A stretch of 35,605 nucleotides of DNA from contig QCVY01000001.1 in the NCBI GenBank assembly GCA_003208695.1, positions 1 through 35,605 on the forward strand, in the 5' to 3' direction. Source of the stretch: Prochlorococcus sp. AG-686-P16. Lineage in GTDB: Bacteria > Cyanobacteriota > Cyanobacteriia > PCC-6307 > Cyanobiaceae. The notes beneath the pieces were generated by a model, which worked only from the letters and a program-made list of their open reading frames with translations, was not told the origin of the DNA and made no database searches. The first letter of the stretch is position 1. The number at the start of each line of letters is the position of its first letter. The translations under genes and the position numbers were made by a program. Below, piece after piece: positions 9,349 through 16,612 of the stretch.

Positions 9349-10167
9349 TTAAAAGTCTTTTGGTTGCATTGGTCCTGCAAGTTTCCCATTTCTAAATTGA
9401 AAAACATAAGGATCATTACTCTCTTTAAATTCATCAATTGAACCAGCCCATCTGAATTTACCTCCATAGAGCATAACAACTTTTTCTGAAGTCCTTTCTA
9501 TAGTACTAAGAACATGGCTAACAACAATAGATGATCCATTGGCTTTATTATTTGTTTTATTAATTAAGTCTTCAATCCTTGATGATGCAATAGGGTCAAG
9601 ACCAGCAGTAGGTTCATCAAAAAGTAATAATGGCTGACTTTTTTTATCTAAATCTTGATCTGTAATCAATGCTCTCGCAAAACTTACTCTTTTTTGCATA
9701 CCACCACTTAATTCATTTGGAAGCTTTTTCTCAATATTAAATAATCCTACTTCTTCTAAACATTCTCTTACGATTTCTTGAATGAATTTATTGGATAAAT
9801 TTTTATTCTTTTGAAGTATGAATCCTACATTTTCTTCAATAGTTAAAGATCCTAATAAAGCAGGATTCTGAAAAACTAATCTTACATCTGGAGGATTAGT
9901 TTGATCTAATCTTAAGTAAGTTTGTTTTTGACCAAATATGCTTAATTCACCCGCAGTGGGCAAGATCAAACCTGCCAAGATTTTTAATATAGTTGATTTT
10001 CCAGAACCTGAAGGGCCAACAATAGCTAATTTTTCTCCCTCATAAAGTTTTAAATTGATTTTATTTAGTACATTAAGTTCTCCCCAACTAATAGAGAGAT
10101 TATTGGATTCAACGGCATATTTTGATTTTTTCAAAATTAATATAGAGCAATTTGTCTTTAAATACAT
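9349..10167 (-). CDS. ABC transporter ATP-binding protein (MlaF/TGD3-like)
   Basis: The ATPase partner of the downstream MCE protein, probably powering lipid movement across or between membranes. Visible motifs are Walker A GPSGSGKST (51-59), the Q-loop in VFQNPALLGSL (98-108), signature LSGGMQ (153-158), Walker B LLLFDEP (180-186) and the switch histidine in VVSHV. The segment GGMQKRVSFARAL is typical of the MlaF/Ttg2A branch. The first 15 or so residues have no family similarity, so the true start could be slightly downstream. The gene faces the YvcK/CofD-like gene across about 95 bases. Confidence 0.88.
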   Translation of the reverse strand: MYLKTNCSILILKKSKYAVESNNLSISWGELNVLNKINLKLYEGEKLAIVGPSGSGKSTILKILAGLILPTAGELSIFGQKQTYLRLDQTNPPDVRLVFQNPALLGSLTIEENVGFILQKNKNLSNKFIQEIVRECLEEVGLFNIEKKLPNELSGGMQKRVSFARALITDQDLDKKSQPLLLFDEPTAGLDPIASSRIEDLINKTNNKANGSSIVVSHVLSTIERTSEKVVMLYGGKFRWAGSIDEFKESNDPYVFQFRNGKLAGPMQPKDF

Positions 10168-10262
10168 TTTGCCTACTTTTTAAGAATAAAAAAAGGATGT
10201 ATGTATTTCATTTATAATCTATTTAAGTATATTTAAATTTAAAAAAATTTAAGAGGATTTTG

Positions 10263-11648
10263 ATGCAGAAGAAGAAAAAAAGAATAAAAAGAGCTTTTTC
10301 TTATTTTAAAAAGTCAAATTTAGGTTTGATAAATAGAATTATAAGAATTCTGAGTTGGCTATTGCCAGGGTTAGTAATCAAAAGATGGATGATAACGTCT
10401 GCTGTTGGATTATTAACTTCTTTATTAGGTATTGCAATCTGGACTAATTTAAGACCTCTTTATTGGTCAATAGAAGTCTTTTTCTCGATAATGAACGTGG
10501 TAACAAAAATTTTGCCTATTTCAGTTTTAGGACCATTAATCTTTGTGTTTGGGCTTCTCTTGATTGGTATTGGGCAAAATAGAAGTATTAATTCTATACA
10601 AAAAGCTCTTGTTCCAGAAAAAAATACATTTTTAGTAGATGCACTAAGAGTAAAAAGTAAATTAAAAAGAGGCCCAAATATTGTTGCTATTGGAGGAGGA
10701 ACTGGCCTGTCAACTTTATTGAAAGGCCTAAAAACCTACAGCAGTAATATAACTGCAATAGTTACCGTTTCAGATGATGGAGGTAGTAGCGGGGTTTTAA
10801 GAAAACAATTAGGAGTTCAACCACCTGGAGATATAAGAAATTGCCTGGCAGCCTTATCAAATGAGGAACCCATTTTAACAAGATTATTTCAATACAGATT
10901 CTCCGGAGGAAGTGGATTAGAGGGACATAGTTTTGGTAATTTATTTTTATCTGCTTTAACAACAATTACAGGCAGTTTAGAAAAGGCGGTGCAGGCCTCT
11001 AGCAAAGTTTTAGCAGTACAAGGGCAAGTATTGCCAGCAACAAATACTGATGTAATGCTTTGGGCAGAACTTGAAAATGGTGAGAAAATATTTGGTGAAA
11101 GTAAAATAAGTCAATCTAAAAATTTGATTTCCAGGATTGGTTATATTCCCGAAAATCCTCCAGCTCTTCCTAGTGCTCTTGAATCTATTAAAGAAGCAGA
11201 CCTAATAGTACTTGGTCCAGGGAGTCTTTATACCTCTTTGCTACCTAATTTATTGGTCCCCGAAATTGTAGATGCTCTTCTAGAAAGTAATGCTCCAAAG
11301 ATATATATAAGTAATTTGATGACTCAGCCAGGGGAAACTGATGGTCTTGACGTGTATCAGCACATCAAAGCAATTGAAAAGCAATTATCAAATTTTGGTG
11401 TTAAAACTCGAATATTTAATGCGATACTTTCTCAAATTCAATTTGAAAAGTCACCGCTTGTTGATTATTACCAAAGTAGAGGAGCCGTACCAGTGGTTTG
11501 TAATAAAGAAGAATTAATTTCAAAAGGATATTATGTTTTGCAAGCCCCTCTGTATTCAAGAAGGATAACCCCAACACTTAGGCATGACCCTCGCAGACTT
11601 GCACGGGCAGTAATGTTTATTAATAAAAAGTTGAAGAAATTAAATTAA
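10263..11648 (+). CDS. YvcK/CofD-like family protein (gluconeogenesis-factor type) with N-terminal membrane segments
   Basis: A 461-residue member of the YvcK/CofD-like superfamily. Two hydrophobic spans near residues 43-62 and 80-103 anchor it. The cytosolic domain has IGGGTGLSTLLKGL, VTVSDDGGSSGVLRK and PPGDIRNCLAAL, the nucleotide/UDP-sugar and phosphate-binding loops of this fold. In firmicutes YvcK binds UDP-GlcNAc and links carbon metabolism to cell-wall synthesis and shape. The true CofD of F420 synthesis has a related core, but no other F420 genes are seen here. ATG 10263 is preferred over TTG 10260 because AGAGGA (10252-10257) sits five bases before it. The membrane-anchored form is known among cyanobacterial relatives. 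The biochemical role is unproven. Confidence 0.87.
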   Translation: MQKKKKRIKRAFSYFKKSNLGLINRIIRILSWLLPGLVIKRWMITSAVGLLTSLLGIAIWTNLRPLYWSIEVFFSIMNVVTKILPISVLGPLIFVFGLLLIGIGQNRSINSIQKALVPEKNTFLVDALRVKSKLKRGPNIVAIGGGTGLSTLLKGLKTYSSNITAIVTVSDDGGSSGVLRKQLGVQPPGDIRNCLAALSNEEPILTRLFQYRFSGGSGLEGHSFGNLFLSALTTITGSLEKAVQASSKVLAVQGQVLPATNTDVMLWAELENGEKIFGESKISQSKNLISRIGYIPENPPALPSALESIKEADLIVLGPGSLYTSLLPNLLVPEIVDALLESNAPKIYISNLMTQPGETDGLDVYQHIKAIEKQLSNFGVKTRIFNAILSQIQFEKSPLVDYYQSRGAVPVVCNKEELISKGYYVLQAPLYSRRITPTLRHDPRRLARAVMFINKKLKKLN

Positions 11649-11657
11649 TAATTTTAG

Positions 11658-12188
11658 CTAATAAGCATCTTGTAATTCATAGAAGTCAGGTTGTATATAA
11701 TCTTTTCTTAATGGCCACCCTCTCCAGTCTTCTGGCATTAAAAGTCTTGTTGGATTTGGATGATCAGCAAAGTTGATCCCAAACATGTCATAAGTTTCTC
11801 TTTCTTGCCAATCACTTCCCTTGAAAATTTTATAGAGGCTAGGTACAGATAAATCTGAATCTCTATTTAAAAAAACTTTTACTCTAATTTCTTTAAACTC
11901 TTTTAAATCTTGAATATCCCCAAGTGAGATTAAATGGTAAAAACTTACAAGACATTTTCCTGGCCCTTCATCGTAGCCTCCCTGACATTGAAGGTAATTA
12001 AAGCCATATCCTTTTAAAGTAAATATTGTTTCGTACAATTTTTCTGGTTTTACTGAAAGTATCTCAACACCTATATGATCATTTCCTAAGGATTCGTTTG
12101 TGATTCCATCTTCAGAAAGCTGATTACTTACTATTCCTCTTTGTTCTACAATTTCTTCTGAAGACTCAGGCGAACTATTAATTTCCAT
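11658..12188 (-). CDS. ndhJ: NAD(P)H-quinone oxidoreductase subunit J
   Basis: NdhJ is the 30-kDa-type (NuoC-like) subunit of the peripheral arm of thylakoid NDH-1, which runs cyclic electron flow and respiration in cyanobacteria. The 176-residue protein carries the family signature DWQERETYDMFGINFADHPN, followed by RLLMPEDWRGWPLRKDY. Its first 35 residues are acidic and Ser/Asn-rich, a variable leader in this lineage. The start codon overlaps the ndhK stop by one base (TAATG), so translation is likely coupled. It is the last gene of the ndhC-K-J operon and converges on the YvcK-like gene with a nine-base gap. Confidence 0.97.
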   Translation of the reverse strand: MEINSSPESSEEIVEQRGIVSNQLSEDGITNESLGNDHIGVEILSVKPEKLYETIFTLKGYGFNYLQCQGGYDEGPGKCLVSFYHLISLGDIQDLKEFKEIRVKVFLNRDSDLSVPSLYKIFKGSDWQERETYDMFGINFADHPNPTRLLMPEDWRGWPLRKDYIQPDFYELQDAY

Positions 12189-12922
12189 TATTTTCTTTCT
12201 TTTTCTAGAGAGTTTGTTTCATATAAATTTTCACTACTTTCTTCTATTTCATTCAGTTTAGAAGATTTAATTGACTTTTCAGATTTTTTATTTAAATACT
12301 CACCAGTATTTTCTGAAAAAACAAGATTCATTTCATGCTCTACAGTTAAATATCTGTGAGTTTGTTCAGATTTACTCCTCTCAAGAATACTTTCATTAGC
12401 AACTTTTTTTCTTAATTTTATAACTGCATCAAAAATAGCTTCTGGTCTAGGGGGACATCCAGGAAGGTACAAATCAACTGGAATTAATTTATCAACTCCT
12501 CTAACTGCTGTTGTTGAGTCTGCACTGAACATTCCACCAGTAATAGTACAAGCACCCATAGCAATGACATATTTTGGTTCTGGCATTTGCTCGTATAATC
12601 TTACCAATGCTGGCGCCATTTTCATCGTGACTGTACCTGCAACAATTAGTAAGTCAGCTTGTCTTGGGGAGCTTCGAGGTACTAAGCCAAATCTATCAAA
12701 GTCAAATCTAGAGCCTATGAGTGCTGCAAATTCTATAAAACAGCAAGCAGTTCCATATAAAAGTGGCCATAGACTACTTAATCTAGCCCAGTTATGAAGA
12801 TCATCTAAACTTGTCATTATAATATTTTCACTCAAATCAGTCGTGACTTGGGGAGCACCAAGAGGATTACAAGTTTCTTCTCTAAGGTCTCTTATTGCTT
12901 TTGGTGAAAGTGAATTGTTCAA
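12188..12922 (-). CDS. ndhK: NAD(P)H-quinone oxidoreductase subunit K
   Basis: NdhK (PSST/NuoB-like) carries the terminal 4Fe-4S cluster N2 that hands electrons towards plastoquinone. All four ligands are present: the adjacent pair C60-C61 in GTACCFIEFAA, C125 in MGACTITGG and C156 in PGCPPRPEA. The 244-residue protein has a Ser/Glu/Lys-rich tail of roughly 45 residues after the conserved core, with low complexity and no recognisable motif. Such tails vary among picocyanobacteria. It is the middle gene of ndhC-K-J, with four bases to ndhC upstream and a one-base overlap with ndhJ. Confidence 0.97.
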   Translation of the reverse strand: MNNSLSPKAIRDLREETCNPLGAPQVTTDLSENIIMTSLDDLHNWARLSSLWPLLYGTACCFIEFAALIGSRFDFDRFGLVPRSSPRQADLLIVAGTVTMKMAPALVRLYEQMPEPKYVIAMGACTITGGMFSADSTTAVRGVDKLIPVDLYLPGCPPRPEAIFDAVIKLRKKVANESILERSKSEQTHRYLTVEHEMNLVFSENTGEYLNKKSEKSIKSSKLNEIEESSENLYETNSLEKERK

Positions 12923-12926
12923 TTTT

Positions 12927-13289
12927 TTAACTCCATTCTAAAGCTCCTTTCCTCCAGGCGTAAGCTAGAGCAATTACTAATATTGCAATAAATATTAAAG
13001 CCTCAATAAATGCTAGTAAACCTAGTCTATTGAATGCAACCGCCCAAGGATAAAGAAACACTGTTTCTACATCAAATATAACGAATACTAATGCAAACAT
13101 GTAATATCTGATGTTGAATTGAATCCAAGCCCCCCCGATAGGCTCCATCCCTGATTCGTAGGTAAGTTTTCTCTCTCCGGTCCTTCCTTTTGGAGAAACT
13201 ATGAGGTTAGTAATTAAAGCTAAAATTGGAACTGCTGCAGCAATTATTAAAAAACCTAAAAAATATTCGTAGCCGGGTAGTGAAAACAT
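12927..13289 (-). CDS. ndhC: NAD(P)H-quinone oxidoreductase subunit 3
   Basis: NdhC (NuoA-like) is a 120-residue membrane subunit of NDH-1 with three transmembrane helices, at about residues 8-30, 63-85 and 90-112. The conserved loop YESGMEPIGGAWIQFNIRYY and the following FVIFDVETVFLYPWA are diagnostic; the acidic residues in these loops are linked to quinone-site function. It leads the ndhC-K-J operon and is divergent from rubA across about 70 bases, an arrangement I recall from other cyanobacteria. The promoter must lie in that short space. Confidence 0.98.
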   Translation of the reverse strand: MFSLPGYEYFLGFLIIAAAVPILALITNLIVSPKGRTGERKLTYESGMEPIGGAWIQFNIRYYMFALVFVIFDVETVFLYPWAVAFNRLGLLAFIEALIFIAILVIALAYAWRKGALEWS

Positions 13290-13361
13290 TTAAAAAAATT
13301 GTTGGAAAATTCGCTTAATTTAGTAAAATCTTTTAGAGTCTTTAAAGTTAAATACTAAATC

Positions 13362-13790
13362 GTGAGTGAAAACATTCAACCATCTTCTGAGGATAATCAA
13401 ATAGTTGAGGATTTAGCAAATGAAAAATCTTCTGAAAAAATTTTAGAATTCAATAATAAAGAACTTATTACTAATTTAGAACAAAATAGATTCGAATGTA
13501 GAAGTTGTGGATATATTTATGATCCTATCGAAGGGAACAAGAAACTTAACATACCTAAAAATACCCCTTTTTCAGTAATAGATGGGAACACTTTTGCTTG
13601 TCCAGTCTGTAGAGCTGGTAAAAATTTATATAAAGATATAGGACCAAGAGAAAAACCTAGTGGTTTTGAAGAGAATTTAACTTATGGTTTTGGATTCAAT
13701 AGTTTGCCACCTGGGCAGAAAAATATTTTAATATTTGGTGGTTTAGCATTTGCAGCTGCATGTTTCCTTTCTTTGTACTCTTTGCACTAA
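13362..13790 (+). CDS. rubA: Membrane-anchored rubredoxin
   Basis: A 142-residue protein with a 40-residue acidic leader, a rubredoxin domain and one C-terminal membrane helix (about 121-140). The iron ligands are all there: C46 and C49 in CRSCGYIYDP, C80 and C83 in CPVCRAG. In cyanobacteria and algae this thylakoid rubredoxin is needed for assembly of photosystem cores; published work links it to PSI cluster F_X and to PSII. It starts with GTG at 13362, the only start that keeps a leader ahead of the domain without entering the ndhC promoter region. It is followed nine bases later by ycf48 and then psbEFLJ, a conserved PSII-assembly operon. Confidence 0.95.
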   Translation: MSENIQPSSEDNQIVEDLANEKSSEKILEFNNKELITNLEQNRFECRSCGYIYDPIEGNKKLNIPKNTPFSVIDGNTFACPVCRAGKNLYKDIGPREKPSGFEENLTYGFGFNSLPPGQKNILIFGGLAFAAACFLSLYSLH

Positions 13791-13799
13791 AATATATCC

Positions 13800-14813
13800 A
13801 TGAAAAATTTTTTAACTAGCATTCCAAACCTTCTTTTAACATTTACACTTTGCTTTATTTTAAGCAGTTGTTCTTCAACAGGTGTAAAAATGAGCGAGAG
13901 TAGTCCCTGGGAAACAATTCAATTTGAAGATCAGTCAAATGCATTAGATATAGACTTCATAGATAATAATCATGGATTTTTAGTCGGCTCAAATAGACTA
14001 ATTATGGAATCTAATGATGGAGGAAAATCATGGGAAAAAAGATCGTTAGATATTGCTGCGGAAGAGAATTTTCGTTTACTTGATATAGATTTTAAGGGTT
14101 CTGAAGGTTGGTTGATAGGACAACCCTCATTAGTAATGCATACGATTGATGAAGGAAAGAATTGGACAAGGCTATCTCTTGGTAAGTTGCCTGGTCAGCC
14201 TTTTTTAGTCTCAACTGTTGATGATGGGGCTGCTGAATTGGCAACAACCTCAGCTGCTATTTATACAACTTCAAATAGTGGTGAAACATGGGAGGCCAAG
14301 GTATCAGACCCTTCCGAGCAGGGAGGCATTAGAGATTTAAGAAGAACATCTAATGGAGATTATGTAAGTGTAAGTAGTCTTGGTAATTTTTTCTCTACTC
14401 TTGAAAGTGGAAGTGATACTTGGATAGCTCATCAAAGAGCGAGTAGTAAGAGAGTACAAGGGATAGGATTTAATCCAAACGGTAATTTATGGATGTTATC
14501 TCGAGGTGCTGAGATAAGATTTAATGAGGATAGTAATGATCTAGAAAGTTGGACTAAACCAATAGTTCCAATTCTGAATGGCTACAACTATTTAGATATG
14601 GGTTGGGACCCTGAAGGAAATATCTGGGCCGGCGGTGGTAATGGGACTTTGATAGTTAGTAAAGATGATGGTAAAACATGGGATTCTGATCCTGTTGCTT
14701 CAAATTTGCCAACTAACTTTATCAAGATTCAATTCTTAGAAAAAGATGAATTAGATGCTAAAAAAGGCTTTATTCTTGGAGAAAGGGGTTATATCTTGAG
14801 GTATAACGGTTGA
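13800..14813 (+). CDS. ycf48: Photosystem II assembly factor Ycf48 (HCF136 homologue)
   Basis: Ycf48 binds early D1/D2 assembly intermediates of PSII on the lumen side. The 337-residue protein begins with a lipoprotein signal peptide ending in LSSC, with C24 as the lipidated residue. The rest is a beta-propeller built from BNR/Asp-box-like repeats such as SNDGGKSW, TIDEGKNW, TSNSGETW and SKDDGKTW, evenly spaced as expected for a seven-bladed propeller. It is second in the rubA-ycf48-psbEFLJ unit, which places an assembly chaperone beside the cytochrome b559 genes it serves. Start and length agree with the family. Confidence 0.96.
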   Translation: MKNFLTSIPNLLLTFTLCFILSSCSSTGVKMSESSPWETIQFEDQSNALDIDFIDNNHGFLVGSNRLIMESNDGGKSWEKRSLDIAAEENFRLLDIDFKGSEGWLIGQPSLVMHTIDEGKNWTRLSLGKLPGQPFLVSTVDDGAAELATTSAAIYTTSNSGETWEAKVSDPSEQGGIRDLRRTSNGDYVSVSSLGNFFSTLESGSDTWIAHQRASSKRVQGIGFNPNGNLWMLSRGAEIRFNEDSNDLESWTKPIVPILNGYNYLDMGWDPEGNIWAGGGNGTLIVSKDDGKTWDSDPVASNLPTNFIKIQFLEKDELDAKKGFILGERGYILRYNG

Positions 14814-14944
14814 GTTTAAAAAATAAAAAAATAAAAAAATCCTTAAATTTCTTTAAATTTAACAACTGTCTGTAACCAAGCTGTAAAATTCTCCACAAAC
14901 TTAGGATTTTTCCTTGTAAGATCAAAAGGTAAATAATTGAGATT

Positions 14945-15193
14945 ATGGCCGCAGGTTCAACGGGTGAACGCCCATTCTTTGAAATAATTACCAGCATAAG
15001 ATACTGGATTATTCATGCAGTAACACTTCCAGCTATTTTTATAGCAGGTTTCCTATTCGTTTATACAGGTTTAGCATATGATGCTTTTGGCACTCCACGT
15101 CCGGATAGTTATTTCCAGGCTTCTGAATCAAAAGCACCTGTTGTAACACAAAGATATGACGCTAAATCTCAATTAGATTTAAGAACAAAATAA
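14945..15193 (+). CDS. psbE: Cytochrome b559 subunit alpha
   Basis: PsbE is the larger subunit of cytochrome b559 in the PSII reaction centre. The 82-residue product has one transmembrane helix and the axial haem ligand H24 in RYWIIHAVTLPA. The PRPDSYF motif follows the helix on the lumen side. It is separated from ycf48 by about 130 bases of very AT-rich DNA, so psbEFLJ may also have its own promoter there. The stop codon is two bases before the psbF start. Confidence 0.98.
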   Translation: MAAGSTGERPFFEIITSIRYWIIHAVTLPAIFIAGFLFVYTGLAYDAFGTPRPDSYFQASESKAPVVTQRYDAKSQLDLRTK

Positions 15194-15195
15194 CT

Positions 15196-15339
15196 ATGTC
15201 AAATTCTCAAGCCCCAATGCAGGCTGTCGAAGTCCGCGTTTATCCTATTTTCACCATACGTTGGCTAGCAGTTCATGCTCTTGCAATTCCTTCAGTATTT
15301 TTCTTAGGTGCCATAGCAGCTATGCAATTCCTCCGTTAA
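15196..15339 (+). CDS. psbF: Cytochrome b559 subunit beta
   Basis: A 47-residue single-helix protein that pairs with PsbE to hold the haem of cytochrome b559. The haem ligand is H27 in RWLAVHALAIP, and the end AMQFLR is typical of PsbF. The ATG lies two bases after the psbE stop. It is transcribed with psbE, psbL and psbJ. Confidence 0.97.
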   Translation: MSNSQAPMQAVEVRVYPIFTIRWLAVHALAIPSVFFLGAIAAMQFLR

Positions 15340-15350
15340 AGTAATTAATC

Positions 15351-15470
15351 ATGCAAGTAAACGAAAATCCGAATAAAGTTCCTGTTGAACTTAATCGCAC
15401 AAGTCTATATCTAGGCTTATTAGCAGTGTTTGTTTTGGGAATTTTATTTTCCAGTTACTTTTTCAATTAA
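15351..15470 (+). CDS. psbL: Photosystem II protein L
   Basis: A 39-residue single-helix PSII subunit at the monomer interface. It reads MQVNENPNKVPVELNRTSLY, then a hydrophobic helix, and ends SSYFFN. The core VELNRTSLY and the FSSYFFN end are nearly invariant in PsbL. It begins 11 bases after psbF. Confidence 0.97.
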   Translation: MQVNENPNKVPVELNRTSLYLGLLAVFVLGILFSSYFFN

Positions 15471-15480
15471 ATAAAAAATT

Positions 15481-15675
15481 ATGAGTAAATTAAAAGGGCC
15501 TGATGGCCGAATTCCTGATAGATTACCTGATGGCAGACCAGCCGTTGCTTGGGAAAGAAGGTGGACAGAGGGAACTCTACCTCTTTGGCTAGTTGCTACA
15601 GCTGGTGGAATAGCAGTTATTTTCGTACTAGGTATATTTTTCTACGGTTCATACCAAGGAGTAGGTGCAGGCTAA
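15481..15675 (+). CDS. psbJ: Photosystem II protein J
   Basis: A 64-residue single-helix PSII subunit that affects electron flow from Q_A to the plastoquinone pool. The end (LWLVATAGGIAVIFVLGIFFYGSY) is the classic PsbJ helix. It carries an N-terminal extension of about 25 residues (KLKGPDGRIPDRLPDGRPAV) compared with the roughly 40-residue PsbJ of most plastids, as known from marine picocyanobacteria. It is the last gene of the operon and converges on mtnP with 33 bases between them. Confidence 0.97.
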   Translation: MSKLKGPDGRIPDRLPDGRPAVAWERRWTEGTLPLWLVATAGGIAVIFVLGIFFYGSYQGVGAG

Positions 15676-15708
15676 ATCGGTTATTACTTTTTAGCTATTC
15701 AGTATTAC

Positions 15709-16608
15709 TTAGATCCAATATGGATCCGTAAATATCTTTAATTTTTCTTTTGTAAAATTAGGGATATTTTCTTTTTGGGTTATTAAACCATCCTTCAAAG
15801 AAAAGTGAGAGTTGCTTTCAGGTCTCACTTTGTCTATAACTTTCGCTATTTCAAAGACAATTTTATTAGCAACTTTATTATTAGCTCTGAGATTTTCCAA
15901 AACCATCTCTACTGATACTTCCTGATGAGTTTGATGCCAGCAATCGTAATCAGTAACCATAGATAATGAAGAATAAGCTATCTCAGCTTCTTTAGCTAAT
16001 CTTGCTTCAGTGTGATTAGTCATACCTATTATTGAACAACCCCAACTTCTATATAAATTAGATTCTGCTCTTGTGGAAAAAGCGGGCCCCTCCATAGCAA
16101 GATATATTCCTCCTCTATGTAATTGTCTTCCCCCTGGGATATTTTTTTCTCCAACATTGCTTAAAATTGCTGATAAATTCAGACAGAAAGGATCCCCCAT
16201 CGTTACGTGAGCTACTGCTCCTTCATTAAAAAATGTTGCAGGTCTTTTATGAGTCCTATCAATAAATTGATCTGGAATAACAATATCAAGGGGCCGGATT
16301 TGTTCTTGAAGGGAGCCAACTGCTGATGGCGCGATTATCCACCTTACACCAATTGATCGAAGAGCCCAAATGTTTGCTTTGTAAGGTACTTCTGTAGGAT
16401 TTAGCCTATGTGTTCTACCGTGCCTTGCTATAAAAGCAATTTCTAAGTTGCCAATTTTAAAAAGCCTAATTGAATCAGAAGGTTTACCATAAGGTGTATC
16501 GATCTCTATTTCTTCATGACATTCTATTTTGTCAATTGAATAGAAACCACTCCCACCAATCACTCCTAATCTTGATTCTTTAATTGGTAATAAATGCTCT
16601 TTATTCAT
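15709..16608 (-). CDS. mtnP: S-methyl-5'-thioadenosine phosphorylase
   Basis: This enzyme splits methylthioadenosine, the by-product of polyamine synthesis, into adenine and 5-methylthioribose-1-phosphate. The 299-residue protein belongs to the trimeric purine nucleoside phosphorylase family. It shows the phosphate loop GVIGGSGFY, ARHGRTHRLNPTEVPYKANI (MTAP-specific) and MEGPAFSTRAES, with the purine-site MTNHTEARLA. The tail of about 30 residues is variable. Its start codon is only four bases from that of the divergent selD fusion, so the control regions must overlap the neighbouring coding sequence. Confidence 0.93.
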   Translation of the reverse strand: MNKEHLLPIKESRLGVIGGSGFYSIDKIECHEEIEIDTPYGKPSDSIRLFKIGNLEIAFIARHGRTHRLNPTEVPYKANIWALRSIGVRWIIAPSAVGSLQEQIRPLDIVIPDQFIDRTHKRPATFFNEGAVAHVTMGDPFCLNLSAILSNVGEKNIPGGRQLHRGGIYLAMEGPAFSTRAESNLYRSWGCSIIGMTNHTEARLAKEAEIAYSSLSMVTDYDCWHQTHQEVSVEMVLENLRANNKVANKIVFEIAKVIDKVRPESNSHFSLKDGLITQKENIPNFTKEKLKIFTDPYWI

Positions 16609-16612
16609 TGAA

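Noticed and set aside
14817..14842. AAAAAATAAAAAAATAAAAAAAT low-complexity tract after ycf48
   Set aside because: It is an A-rich tract with no stem. I considered a terminator or a simple repeat array, but there is no paired arm and no regular unit.
14770..14997. 75-codon minus-strand frame between ycf48 and psbE
   Set aside because: It overlaps the ends of two certain genes on the other strand and crosses an A-rich low-complexity stretch. A chance frame is the simplest explanation.
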